Source of the DNA: Ktedonobacteria bacterium brp13
GTDB taxonomy: Bacteria; Chloroflexota; Ktedonobacteria; Ktedonobacterales; Ktedonobacteraceae
Assembly (NCBI GenBank): GCA_015099395.1
Contig: AP024096.1
Location: 434,001 to 498,000 of the forward strand
Reading direction: 5' to 3'
DNA: 64,000 bases
This document shows, one piece after another, positions 1 through 8,090 of this stretch. The notes below the pieces were generated by a model. The model had not been told where the DNA came from, searched no databases, and saw nothing but the letters and a program-made list of their open reading frames with translations. The position numbers were made by a program, and so were the translations under genes. Positions within the stretch are counted from its first letter, which is position 1. Every line of letters starts with the position of its first letter.

Positions 1-162
1 TCGCCCATCAAGAAAAGAGGAAGACACAAAAAGAGCCTTAAATATCTGCTCTAGCGTAGCATCACTTATGCGGTTATTCAGATTGCGCTGTGGCAAATAA
101 CAATAGCGACAATTGATATTGCACAAAGATGTAGGCTGAATCACTACGAGTCTGGTCTGCAC
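1..162 (-). CDS. Radical SAM peptide maturase, GrrM/OscB-like (N-terminal part only)
   Basis: Only the first 54 codons lie in the window; the gene runs off the left edge. Reading from a GTG at 160-162 the protein begins MQTRLVVIQPTSLCNINC and continues RYCYLPQRN. This holds the radical SAM cluster motif CxxxCxxC (Cys14, Cys18, Cys21) directly after the VVIQPT lead-in known from cyclophane-forming GrrM/FxsB-type radical SAM/SPASM maturases. These enzymes crosslink aromatic side chains of a precursor peptide to a nearby C-beta. A GAGGAG ribosome site lies 11 nt before the GTG. The gene follows the Trp-rich peptide gene at 280-570 on the same strand after about 117 nt, which is the usual precursor-maturase order. 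The SPASM domain cannot be seen here. The radical SAM call is firm; the GrrM-like subfamily is recalled similarity. Confidence 0.85.
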   Translation of the reverse strand, partial: MQTRLVVIQPTSLCNINCRYCYLPQRNLNNRISDATLEQIFKALFVSSSFLDGR

Positions 163-279
163 GTAATAAGTCACTCCTCGTTATCGCTCAACGCACGCCA
201 TAAAAGAAGTCACAGAACTCAGGAGTCAAAAGCTTACCGCTAGTCTCTTTATACTATTTCCTTGCTTAACACTCCCGCC

Positions 280-570
280 TCATCGTTTGGGCAAATCATT
301 CCAATCCTCCAACTTATTCCAATCCACCCAATCATCCGTCCAAAAATCTATCTCTTGATCCTGTGTGGTCCAAACATCTACCTGAGCAAATTTGTCTGTC
401 ATAAGAGGAGCATGCTTTGAGGATACGCTTTCATAATCCTGACACAAAGGTACAAAACGTTCGCGATCAGCGGCAGCAATACCCGTTGTTAATTCAACAA
501 ATACACGCGTACGAATCCTGGAGACGCGCTCCATCAGAGCAGTTTGGGGAAGATATGCGTCGGTATTCAT
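280..570 (-). CDS. Candidate RiPP precursor peptide, Trp-rich core (triceptide-like)
   Basis: This is a 96-aa protein of no family I recognise. The first about 60 residues look like a leader: mixed, charged, no signal peptide. The last 30 residues carry five Trp in a regular setting: W67-T-T, W77-T-D, W81-V-D, W84-N-K and W90-N-D. Each is an aromatic-x-(polar) triplet, the kind of motif that cyclophane-forming radical SAM enzymes crosslink from the Trp ring to the C-beta of the third residue. The gene starts at an ATG with AAAGGAG about 11 nt upstream and precedes a radical SAM maturase on the same strand. GrrA precursors are Gly-rich, and this one is not, so it would be a new precursor type. 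It could also be an unrelated small acidic protein; the function is inferred. Confidence 0.7.
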   Translation of the reverse strand: MNTDAYLPQTALMERVSRIRTRVFVELTTGIAAADRERFVPLCQDYESVSSKHAPLMTDKFAQVDVWTTQDQEIDFWTDDWVDWNKLEDWNDLPKR

Positions 571-954
571 AAAAATCCAGGCTCCTTTGTAGTGACTCTA
601 GCGATGCTTATAAGCACGTTTACTGGTACGTAAATTTTAACACAAGATAATTCAATTGTCTATTGTGTATATACATACTTTTGACACTTTTTGCACACCC
701 TATGACTCAAAAAAACATTGCTCACCCTGCACCAACTACGACTGTTAAAGTGTGCCAATACGTGCCTGTCACTCTCCATGGCACGCTTCGATACTCTACA
801 GCATAAAATGAAACAAGGAAAGTGAAAAAGTCACACATATAAAGCATGCAAGAGAAAAAGCAAGTACTATCTATGACGTGCCAGTGGCACATTATAGAAA
901 AAAAGAGCTGGATATTCTCTATAAGCATTTACTTGATTGGCAGATGCTAGCAAG
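571..954. other. Intergenic region with no convincing gene
   Basis: Apart from the putative promoter at 634-662 this AT-rich stretch shows no coding region I trust. The short open frames here lack ribosome sites and have unlikely compositions. Confidence 0.5.
634..662 (-). promoter_or_regulatory. Putative sigma-70-type promoter of the Trp-rich peptide gene
   Basis: On the minus strand TAGACA (657-662) and TAAAAT (634-639) are separated by 17 nt, and the start codon follows about 64 nt further on. The match to TTGACA/TATAAT is good but this is a visual call only. Confidence 0.4.
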
Positions 955-1179
955 CTATCTGCGGCGCGCCTGCCGTGTGACAAATACAGTAATGATGCTA
1001 ACTGTGAGGACGGCGATGATAAAGGCAAGGATGAGATTGCCCTTCATGCCTATGACAATAGCCAGGCCAAAGCCAAAGAGCACAAAGAAAAGAATATAGT
1101 AGAGGGTTAAGAGGAAATGAGTCTTCCTCGGCTTCTTGTCAACCGGGCTTGCATCCGGACGGAGTTCAGAGATCGGCAT
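955..1179 (-). CDS. Small two-helix membrane protein
   Basis: A 74-aa protein with a polar N-terminus rich in Pro, Asp and Lys (about residues 1-22), then two hydrophobic helices (about 24-44 and 48-68) joined by a short MKGN turn, and a basic tail ending RQARRR. This is the topology of a small integral membrane hairpin with both ends in the cytoplasm. GAAGGAA lies about 10 nt before the ATG. Many bacteria encode such proteins and I cannot assign a family. It lies downstream of a truncated kelch protein on the same strand, with about 65 nt between, but nothing links them. The helices and the ribosome site make a real gene more likely than not. Confidence 0.6.
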   Translation of the reverse strand: MPISELRPDASPVDKKPRKTHFLLTLYYILFFVLFGFGLAIVIGMKGNLILAFIIAVLTVSIITVFVTRQARRR

Positions 1180-1243
1180 GGTACGTTATGTTCCTTCGCT
1201 CATACATTTGTAAACCTAACTATACATGCTGTCCACCCCATAG

Positions 1244-1765
1244 TCAATAAAAAAGACCTTGTGAACAGTTGGTGAGTAATAAGAAGAGAATGATGCGTTG
1301 GCTGGCTGCATCATAGACCATCTTCCCCTGAAGCGCCGGAGGCGATGACGCAGGGTGAAGTCGCTTCCAGCCATGACCATTCCAGGCCCACGTCTCGTTT
1401 GTCTGTGGTCCCTCTATGGCTTCGATCGAGCCACCAAACAGGAGAACCACGTGATGGAGAGGATCATAGGCCATGGTGCTATCTCTGCGTGGAGGTGCCA
1501 CTTGAGAAATAGGAGTAGCAAAGGTGGTTATGGATGTAGGCAAATGAGTGTTGTGGATAGTTGTGGATTTAGATGAATATGTTCTCTGAGAGGATTGATT
1601 CCCAGCATGAAGTTGTAGAAGGGCAACCCAAATGAGTACGGCGATTAGCCCGATGAAAAGGGCAAGGCCCGTTATGAAAAGGATCTGAACTCTCCCGCGA
1701 TTGGATTGATTGCTCTTGGATGAGCGTGCATGCGGAGAATGTGAGGAAAATGGCATTTTTTTCAT
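1244..1765 (-). pseudogene. Truncated membrane-anchored kelch-repeat protein
   Basis: The 173-aa frame starts with a basic, Ser-rich cytoplasmic stretch, one transmembrane helix (about residues 28-52), a Ser/Thr-rich linker, and then a kelch-type motif: RRDSTMAYDPLHHVVLLFGG, followed by ETWAWNGHGWKRL. A second repeat begins (MVYDAASQRIILF) but breaks off exactly where FGG is expected, and ends in a short unrelated tail, LLLTNCSQGLFY. Kelch propellers need about five to seven blades, so only one and a half are left of a protein that should be two to three times longer. I read this as a 3'-truncated gene. The intact ancestor would have been an extracytoplasmic propeller anchored in the membrane, of unknown ligand. 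Confidence 0.6.
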
Positions 1766-2332
1766 TTGTTTTTCTCCTATCAGATGGTAATATACTTTGA
1801 ATAAACCACCTGCATCATCGCTTACGACCCTACATGCAGGCTCACCTGATTTCGATCGTTACTATATTCAACATGCGCTGGCTCTTTTTCATCGCATCCA
1901 TTCTGAGTTTTGCAGAGAGTGATACTTTCGAACATTCTGCTTTTGATAGGTGAATAACCAATGCCGAAGTGCAATCTGGCAACAGGTTGTGAGTTGAAGC
2001 AGAGGCCAGATGTAAGCACCTCGTCTTTCGACAGGGCTTCCCTACCTGAATTGAACAACAATTTGTAGTATTGGCATCAATACCAAAGTAGTAAGATGAA
2101 GAAGGGGATAAGGCCAGGAGATGTTGGAGGGAAGATGGAGATAAGCTCCATAGGCGCGAACATAGGGTGATTGCCTGTGACAAATGGTGAGAAAACGGGC
2201 GAAGCAGGTTCGACAAAATTCTATTATAATAAACATGAGAGGGCGTAAATTCTTTTCCTATGCCATCAGGCTATCAGGGGCTAACAAGAAGTATAAGCTC
2301 CTCTCTTGAAAATTTCATACAGAAGGACGCAG
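1766..2332. other. Intergenic region, no supported gene
   Basis: About 570 nt between the kelch remnant and the sugar kinase. Open frames on the minus strand (up to 124 codons) overlap one another and show no recognisable domain, repeat bias or ribosome site. An AT-rich patch near 2221-2233 may be part of the promoter of the kinase. Nothing else stands out. Confidence 0.4.
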
Positions 2333-3307
2333 ATGAAACCATTGATTACCTGTCTGGGAGAATGCTTAATCGACTTTCTTCCATTTAATGTAGAAGGCAC
2401 TAGCGACACATTTCGTATGTGTGCTGGCGGTTCTATTTTTAATGTCGCCATGGCTGTGGCGCGTCTGGGCCATACCGATGCTGACGCCGCCTTCTCCTGC
2501 AAAGTCGCGGACGATTATTTCGGACGCTTCTTACGCGCTCATATCGAGGCTGAACATATCGATACACGCTTCCTGGTTGAGCAGGCCAGTGGACAGAGTA
2601 CGCTCGCCTTTGTGGCGATGGAAGACGGTAGCCCGGCGTTTACATTCTATGGCGATGGGGCAGCCGACACGCAACTCAGTATCGATGAGATACCGTCGGC
2701 ACTCTTTGACGAAACGGCGATCCTGCACTTCGGCTCGATCAGCCTGTTACGCGGCAAGACTCCTGAAGCTGTTCTGGCAGTAGCAGAACGCTTAAAGGGC
2801 AAAGCGCTCCTCTCCTTCGATCCTAACCTGCGCCCAGCTCTGGTACAGGACGAAGCTCAATATCGTGCTTTACTCAAGCGTATCTTTGCGCTGGCCGATG
2901 TCGTTAAATTGAGCGATGCTGACCTGGCATGGCTCAACAAAGACTATACCAGTGAGCAAGCTATCAAAGAGTTGCTCGCTCTGGGTTCTGGTCTGGTAGT
3001 GATTACGCGTGGCAAGCATGGTGTCATCGCGGCACGGGCAGGTGGTCCCATCGTCGAGGCTCCCTCTTATACTGTCGAACTGGCTGACGCGGTTGGGGCA
3101 GGTGACACATTCTGCGCTGGTCTGCTAGTACAACTTGCGCAACACCAATTCATCACTACCGAGAGTCTCCGCAGTATACAAGATGACGATCTACAGAACA
3201 TGCTGCGTTTCGCGGGAGCCGCAGCCGCTTTGAACTGTACACAGGTAGGAGCGAATCCACCCCAGTATACTGAAGTGGAAGAGTTTTTACGCCAGCAGGC
3301 GAAATAA
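2333..3307 (+). CDS. PfkB-family sugar kinase (fructokinase-like)
   Basis: A 324-aa ribokinase-fold kinase that phosphorylates a sugar (likely fructose or a related ketose) with ATP in the cytoplasm. The N-terminal PfkB signature is visible at about residues 31-48 (CAGGSIFNVAMAVARLGH). The C-terminal signature DAVGAGDTFCAGLL lies at about 252-265, with the catalytic Asp in GAGD. Length is normal for the family. I start at the ATG at 2333 rather than an in-frame TTG 27 nt upstream, because AGAAGGA sits 5 nt before the ATG. The gene stands alone and is followed by a strong hairpin terminator. The N-terminal LITCLGECLIDFLPF resembles bacterial fructokinases, but the substrate is inferred and 2-keto-3-deoxygluconate or another sugar is possible. 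Confidence 0.85.
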   Translation: MKPLITCLGECLIDFLPFNVEGTSDTFRMCAGGSIFNVAMAVARLGHTDADAAFSCKVADDYFGRFLRAHIEAEHIDTRFLVEQASGQSTLAFVAMEDGSPAFTFYGDGAADTQLSIDEIPSALFDETAILHFGSISLLRGKTPEAVLAVAERLKGKALLSFDPNLRPALVQDEAQYRALLKRIFALADVVKLSDADLAWLNKDYTSEQAIKELLALGSGLVVITRGKHGVIAARAGGPIVEAPSYTVELADAVGAGDTFCAGLLVQLAQHQFITTESLRSIQDDDLQNMLRFAGAAAALNCTQVGANPPQYTEVEEFLRQQAK

Positions 3308-3477
3308 AGAAGGCATAGTGCTTTGTTTGTAGGCTAGAGTACAATCTCGAGACCCGCAAGACATTAGCTCAAGCAGATGAAGAGGCGCTACGGGCACGTC
3401 CAAAGCGCAGCAACGCCCGCAAACCAGTGCAAGAGCTTGTGCATTTAGAACGCTACAGTTAAACGTTCAACTATAGA

Positions 3478-3539
3478 AGCATCAATAATTGTATCTACGA
3501 AAGAGCTTTGTTTCGTACAATTATTGATGCTGTCTTTTT
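3478..3539 (+). terminator. Rho-independent terminator after the sugar kinase region
   Basis: A nested hairpin: AGCATCAATAATTGTA pairs with the distal TACAATTATTGATGCT, and inside it TACGAAA pairs with TTTCGTA; GTCTTTTT follows. Between the kinase stop and this hairpin (about 3322-3462) a short frame ends in PVQELVHLERYS with coding-like codons but no start; it may be the tail of a lost gene. Confidence 0.65.
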
Positions 3540-3602
3540 CACCATCGCAGACACTGGATAACACCGGCACTATTTCTAGAAAGAAAAGGACCAGATATAG
3601 TT

Positions 3603-4109
3603 ATGACATCACATACTTCACATACTTCAGACGCTACTCTACGTAACGAGCTCCGTTTTCTCTTGCTCGAAGGAAACGCGCACATGTCACTCAAGGATGC
3701 CGCCAAAGATTTTCCCATAGAGCAGGCCAACACCCGTCCACCAAATGTCTCCTATACACCATGGCATCTCCTGGAACATATACGCAGGACGCAACATGAC
3801 ATCCTTGAATTCCTCAAGAATCCACACTATGCGACAATACAATGGCCGGACGACTACTGGCCCGCTCAGGATGAGCAAGCCGACGCAGCCGCATGGCAAA
3901 AGACGCTGGATGGTTTCAACAAGGATATGCAAGAGCTCGTTGCGATCACCCAGGACCGCTCGCTCGACCTCTATACACCCCTGCCACATGGTAGCGGACA
4001 AAATAGAGTACGCGAGATTCAACTTGTCGCCGACCACAATGCCTATCATATCGGTGAGTTCGCCATTCTACGTCAGGTTATGCAGACATGGGGACCGGAT
4101 CACGAATGA
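3603..4109 (+). CDS. DinB-family protein
   Basis: A 168-aa four-helix-bundle protein of the DinB/YfiT superfamily, whose members bind a metal through three His and act as thiol-dependent transferases or stress proteins. Visible here are WHLLEHIRRTQHD (about residues 55-67) and DHNAYHIGEFAILR (about 144-157), the two His-bearing helices typical of the family. Length is usual. The start ATG has AAAGGA about 13 nt upstream, somewhat far. The gene is followed after 39 nt by a hypothetical gene on the same strand and both may be one transcript ending at the terminator near 4741. The substrate is unknown. Confidence 0.8.
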   Translation: MTSHTSHTSDATLRNELRFLLLEGNAHMSLKDAAKDFPIEQANTRPPNVSYTPWHLLEHIRRTQHDILEFLKNPHYATIQWPDDYWPAQDEQADAAAWQKTLDGFNKDMQELVAITQDRSLDLYTPLPHGSGQNRVREIQLVADHNAYHIGEFAILRQVMQTWGPDHE

Positions 4110-4148
4110 TAACAAAACAGACACACAATCAATAAAGGAAAATCAAGG

Positions 4149-4727
4149 ATGTTAGCCTACGTTTTTTGGCATCAGCGCGAGAGCAAGGTAGCCAGAGAAG
4201 AATACCAGCAGAAACTTATTGCGTACCATCAGGTCTTGCAACAGCGGCAACCGCAAGGCTTCCTGTGTTCATTCGTCCTGACAAGTCCCTCTGTACCATG
4301 GATGACCGAGCGAAGTGAAGTCTATGAAGACTGGTACGTTGTCGAAAACTCAGCCGCTCTTGATCCTCTGGATGAAGCCGCCGTCACAGGCATCTGTCGC
4401 GAGCCACATAATCAGGTTGCACGCCTGGCTGATAACGGGACCGGTGGACTCTATCGCTTAAAAGACGCAACCATCGATCCCACACAACTGGCAAACCTGC
4501 GCAACGCCACCTGGTTCAACAAGCCAGCTGGTATGTCATACAATGAACTATACGAAATATTGCATGCGAGTCGCAACAAGCGCACGCAACAACCAGACAT
4601 ACTATGGCAGCGGCAGATGACAATGGGACCCGCACTTGAGTTCTGCTTGCACGCTTCAGATGGCTACGTACTGCCAGCAGAGCTCAAGAGCGTCCAGCTA
4701 GCAGCACAGCCAATCTTTTACATGTGA
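4149..4727 (+). CDS. Hypothetical protein, possibly a dimeric alpha-beta barrel type
   Basis: A 192-aa cytoplasmic protein without signal peptide or membrane helix. I do not recognise the family. Its pattern (MLAYVFWHQRES, then a helix, then FLCSFVLTSP) suggests a ferredoxin-like alpha-beta fold, and the stretch YEDWYVVENSAALDPLDEAA recalls EthD or ABM-like barrels, but this is weak. AAGGA lies about 10 nt before the ATG. It follows the DinB gene closely and ends at a strong bidirectional terminator, so co-transcription with the DinB gene is likely. It appears intact. Confidence 0.7.
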   Translation: MLAYVFWHQRESKVAREEYQQKLIAYHQVLQQRQPQGFLCSFVLTSPSVPWMTERSEVYEDWYVVENSAALDPLDEAAVTGICREPHNQVARLADNGTGGLYRLKDATIDPTQLANLRNATWFNKPAGMSYNELYEILHASRNKRTQQPDILWQRQMTMGPALEFCLHASDGYVLPAELKSVQLAAQPIFYM

Positions 4728-4740
4728 GCAGATCGTAACA

Positions 4741-4799
4741 AAAAGTGCAGGTATCTGAGCATCCATTATCAGCCGATGCTCAGATACCTGCACTTTTTA
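4741..4799. terminator. Bidirectional terminator between convergent genes
   Basis: AAAAAGTGCAGGTATCTGAG... pairs perfectly over about 24 nt with its reverse complement ending CTGCACTTTTT, around an 11-nt loop. The A and T runs at the two ends make it work for both the plus-strand hypothetical gene and the minus-strand NDH-2 gene. Confidence 0.85.
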
Positions 4800-4808
4800 T
4801 ATTGTGAC

Positions 4809-6149
4809 CTATTCTTTAGAATATCCAGCGTCGTAGTAGTCTTCATCCATAAAGCGTACGGCACCAGAAGGGATGATCGTCTGTGAACCTCGCTCATACG
4901 TGAGATACATCCAGGCATATTGCAGCATGACGATGATGCGATTACGAAAAGTGATCAGAAACATGATATGTATGAAGACCCAAGCCAGCCAGGCCAGCAA
5001 GCCAGTAAAGCGGATAAGGCCAATAGAGACAAGTCCGTAGGAACGCCCCACCGTTGCCATCATGCCTTTATCGAAGTAATGAAACGGTGAGCCAGCTTTC
5101 TTGCCAGCCATGCGCTCAGCAATCACGGCGGCTGCATGCTTTCCCTCTTGTATCGCGACTGGAGCCAGACCAGGTAGCGGCCTGCCAGCTTGTACTGCAT
5201 GAGCGGTATCACCTATGACAAAGATGTTCGGATGGCCTGGAATAGAAAGATCTGGTAACACCCTGACACGACCATCCCGATCGGCCTCGGCCCCTAGCCA
5301 CTTACTGGCCGGCGAGGCTTTTACACCTGCTGTCCATATAATATTTTCAGCGGCAAACTTCTCTTTTTCGATCATTACGTAACCATCACCAACATCTTTT
5401 ACATGCACACCTGTTCTGACATCCACGCCCATCTGACTGAGTTTCCGCGCCGCGCGCCTTGCCAACGCTTTGGGGAAGCCAGGCAGAATATCGGCTGGTC
5501 CCTGCACGAGTATGATATGCGCCATCGCTGGATCAAGACGATAAAAATCACCTGTAAGGGAATGATGGGCCAGTTCCGCAATCGCCCCCGCCAGTTCGAC
5601 ACCGGTGGGACCACCACCGACCAGAACAAAGGTCAGGAGCGCACACTGCTTTGCTGGTTCAGGCTCACGTTCCGCCGCCTCAAAGGCCGAGAAGACCATG
5701 CGCCGAATCTTGAAGGCATCGTCGATCGACTTCATAGAAGGAGCCATCTTCGCCCACTCCTGGTGTCCAAAGTAGTTCGTGCTCGCACCGGTTGCCAGGA
5801 TAAGATAATCATAAGGTAGCGCTTGATTATCTATCATCACGAGCTGTTTTGCTATATCGATACTGGTCACATGTCCCATAAGAAAGCGCAGGTTGCGCAT
5901 CTTATGGACGACACTGCGCAGCGGCGTCGTAATATCAGAGGACGAGAGACCACCCGTCGCAACCTGATAAAGCATCGGCTGAAAAAGGTGGAAATTATTA
6001 TGGTCAACAATCGTCACCTCTAGCGCTTGCTTATCGAGAGCGCGAGCCGCGCTCAGTCCGCCAAAACCACCACCAATAATCACAACCCGGGGTGCAGTTG
6101 CAGGCTGCATGGGATCTGGCGGAATTGTTTGGATCATCGTCGTTGCCAT
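4809..6149 (-). CDS. ndh: Type II NADH dehydrogenase (NDH-2)
   Basis: A 446-aa FAD flavoprotein that oxidises NADH and reduces quinone at the inner membrane without pumping protons. The N-terminal FAD Rossmann motif VVIIGGGFGGLSAARAL lies at about residues 22-38. The second NADH-binding motif is FVLVGGGPTGVELAG (about 174-188). FVIGDTAHA (about 314) is the second FAD contact. GLAPVAIQEGKHAA (about 329-342) matches the NDH-2 quinone-site helix. A C-terminal hydrophobic segment (LLAWLAWVFIHIMFLI, about 384-399) anchors it in the membrane, as in bacterial NDH-2. GGAGG lies 7 nt before the ATG. The gene stands alone between a shared terminator and its own upstream region. The family call is firm; NADH rather than NADPH is the usual case. 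Confidence 0.92.
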   Translation of the reverse strand: MATTMIQTIPPDPMQPATAPRVVIIGGGFGGLSAARALDKQALEVTIVDHNNFHLFQPMLYQVATGGLSSSDITTPLRSVVHKMRNLRFLMGHVTSIDIAKQLVMIDNQALPYDYLILATGASTNYFGHQEWAKMAPSMKSIDDAFKIRRMVFSAFEAAEREPEPAKQCALLTFVLVGGGPTGVELAGAIAELAHHSLTGDFYRLDPAMAHIILVQGPADILPGFPKALARRAARKLSQMGVDVRTGVHVKDVGDGYVMIEKEKFAAENIIWTAGVKASPASKWLGAEADRDGRVRVLPDLSIPGHPNIFVIGDTAHAVQAGRPLPGLAPVAIQEGKHAAAVIAERMAGKKAGSPFHYFDKGMMATVGRSYGLVSIGLIRFTGLLAWLAWVFIHIMFLITFRNRIIVMLQYAWMYLTYERGSQTIIPSGAVRFMDEDYYDAGYSKE

Positions 6150-6266
6150 TGTGCAACCTCCATCTCAACTCATTGCTACAGCTATCTTTTCCACATATAT
6201 ATGCTGACACGTATACTCCATCCTATTCCAGGATAGCTCGCTACAGGTCATCGTATATATGCACGT

Positions 6267-7100
6267 CTATCCGTTAGCTAGAGTGGCAATTTCGTTATAG
6301 AGCTCTTCAGTCCTGGTCAGGGATACCTGGAGTTGGACACTGGTTGTACCAGTTGCACCAAGAAGAGTGGAGATTCTCTCAAGAAAGTTATCTGGTCGCA
6401 CGCTAAAAGAGTTGAGATCAGCCGCCAACTTCTTCTCGCTCAGGTAGTAGGTTTCGTTGATGGCATACAGGATCTGGACGAGGCAGTGAATGGTTCGCGC
6501 CAGACCGCCAGTGACGAGGTAGACTTCTCCACGCAAGGCAGGTTTGCTGATATTGTCGAGCGTGAATCTGGCGCTCCAGAGAAAGTGTTTGATGATAGCT
6601 TGCTTGAGACGAGGAGAGTAGTGGGCAACCTTTGCCTTGAGACGCCCGATAACCTGATCAGGGTCAAAGAGGGGACGACAAATAGCGGTCTCTGTGCAAT
6701 ACATGAAGTTGTGAAAGCCATAGGCAGGTTGCTGCCAGTAATCGGAGCGCAGGTTGCCAGCATTGCAGTCATCGATGGTAGCGGAGACAAAGTCAATGTT
6801 GCGATAGAGAAAATCGACCCGCTGGCCCCCTATTGTAAGCCATGCACCACCATTGACCCAGGTGCCCCAACCGCCAATATCAGTCACCGTAGGGTCAGGC
6901 GTATCATTCAGGAGAGCAGCAATGGAACGAATCTGCGCAATGTCCAACGGTCGATTTTCGTCATAGTAGAGGCCAATATCAATATCGGAGTCGGGCCGCG
7001 CTGAACCACTGGCGTATGATCCACCCAGAACGATGGCACTGAGGCCATGGACCGCATTTAGAGCGCCAACTAACCGCTGAAGTAGAAGCTCGTGTTGCAT
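6267..7100 (-). CDS. Nucleotidyltransferase-domain protein
   Basis: A 277-aa protein with a pol-beta-type nucleotidyltransferase core near the N-terminus: GGSYASGSARPDSDIDIG (about residues 26-43), giving the G-S motif and the DxD metal ligands (D39, D41). A third carboxylate, needed for catalysis, fits the GQRVDFLY strand (about residue 96). The C-terminal half is helical and resembles the partner region of DUF4037 and kanamycin-nucleotidyltransferase-like proteins. Such enzymes transfer nucleotides to small molecules (including aminoglycosides) or proteins; the acceptor here is unknown. GGGAAGAG precedes the ATG. Directly upstream lies the repeat-rich region at 7.2-7.6 kb, so the promoter is squeezed into about 130 AT-rich nt. 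Confidence 0.78.
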   Translation of the reverse strand: MQHELLLQRLVGALNAVHGLSAIVLGGSYASGSARPDSDIDIGLYYDENRPLDIAQIRSIAALLNDTPDPTVTDIGGWGTWVNGGAWLTIGGQRVDFLYRNIDFVSATIDDCNAGNLRSDYWQQPAYGFHNFMYCTETAICRPLFDPDQVIGRLKAKVAHYSPRLKQAIIKHFLWSARFTLDNISKPALRGEVYLVTGGLARTIHCLVQILYAINETYYLSEKKLAADLNSFSVRPDNFLERISTLLGATGTTSVQLQVSLTRTEELYNEIATLANG

Positions 7101-7230
7101 CTTCGATTTCTCTTCCCTTTCACAACAATTATTATTGGATTGATGATTATATACCAGAATTCATTATCATATATTTTTAAAACTTAATACATTTAAATTA
7201 TACCATCACTCGAAAAATAATCTAAAACTC

Positions 7231-7466
7231 GTCCCCCTCTCGGAGGGGGGAGATAGCTTTAGCTATCGGGGGGAGCCATCCTCGCCTTATGCTCTCGATA
7301 ACTCTTCTACGCCAACCATCTCCCGTTCGGACGTAGATTTCGTCATCGAGGATAACAGACGATAAAGGTGAGCATGATAAAGAGCGTTTAATTCGAGATT
7401 ATAACGTTATTCGAACATTTACTCCCCCCGATAGCTAAAGCTATCTCCCCCCTCAAAGAGGGGGAC
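7231..7466. repeat. MITE-like element, family A, copy 1
   Basis: A 236-bp element with inverted ends of about 45 bp: GTCCCCCTC...GATAGCTTTAGCTATCGGGGGGAG on the left and the mirror image CTCCCCCCGATAGCTAAAGCTATC...GAGGGGGAC on the right. The inner about 155 bp have no reliable gene. A second copy in reverse orientation lies at 59151-62236, interrupted by a transposon; homology also includes about 55 bp of outer flank up to about 7522. A half copy lies at 27973-28028. Non-coding, no transposase of its own. Confidence 0.8.
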
Positions 7467-7640
7467 AAGGGCTTAATTGCACTATACAGGCAATAGTGAA
7501 CGTTATTGGCAAGTGACATGACGCATTTATCATGGCGTCCCATCTGTCTCCATTGGCCTGGAAGGCGGTTTCATGGCCTATTTCCAAAAAACCTACACTG
7601 GTGAGCCTCAGAGAGGGAGACAGTGGCTGCATTTCCTGTA
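7467..7640. repeat. Repeat tail, families C and B fragments
   Basis: The segment includes ATGGCGTCCCATCTGTCTCC, also seen near 58943, then CCAAAAAACCTACACTGGTG, also seen reversed near 58280 and split near 62349-62470, and GCATTTCCTGTA, which recurs near 28180. This is a mosaic of small repeats rather than unique sequence. Confidence 0.55.
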
Positions 7641-7708
7641 ATAGCGTGCATTATCTCTCGCAAAGTTAATGTTCACTATCCCTACACTATCCTTTATCTT
7701 TCGCTTCT

Positions 7709-7978
7709 TTAAAATACTTTTATGGCAGAAGGAGGAACGCTACGATCAAGGATCGGCAGAGAAAAGTACGTGAGCCCCTGCTCCTGACAATAATGTGCCT
7801 CATCCAATAGATCGAGCTCGCTCTCCTCCTCGCGTGTCAAAAGCGAGACAACGACGTCAACGCCAGCCTCATCCAGCGCTCTTACCTCATCAATCAACCA
7901 ATCCCCACCACGAGGGCGAGCCATAATACTTATCTGCCCGTTCGGCAGTCCTTGCATAGAATAAAGTTGCGCACGCAT
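7709..7978 (-). pseudogene. Truncated dual-specificity/CDKN3-like protein phosphatase
   Basis: The 89-aa frame starts at an ATG with AAGGAG 8 nt upstream (an in-frame ATG 18 nt further out has no such site). It matches from memory the N-terminal half of small Cys-phosphatases of the tyrosine/dual-specificity type: MARPRGGDWLIDEVRALDEA, then VDVVVSLLTREEESEL and LPILDRSVP. The family continues with a P-loop HCxxGxxRS about 40 residues on. Here the frame stops after SAIKVF, and the following DNA is repeat-derived, so the catalytic loop is absent. The gene appears to have lost its 3' half next to the repeats at 7.2-7.6 kb. It should be inactive as a phosphatase. Confidence 0.65.
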
Positions 7979-8090
7979 AATCTTATCTCCTTCCAATCGT
8001 TCTTATTATATGCTATACGCTGAAAGTGGGTGAGCTTATTTGTGATATCATCTCACTATTATTTATTTGAAGAACTCTATGGGAGATGGT

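Noticed and set aside
722..1099. Two short open frames (68 and 73 codons) on opposite strands.
   Set aside because: No ribosome site, no recognisable pattern; the second is antisense to the better supported small membrane protein.
1842..2236. Overlapping minus-strand open frames of 64 to 124 codons.
   Set aside because: No domain, no ribosome site and unlikely composition; they overlap each other in different frames.
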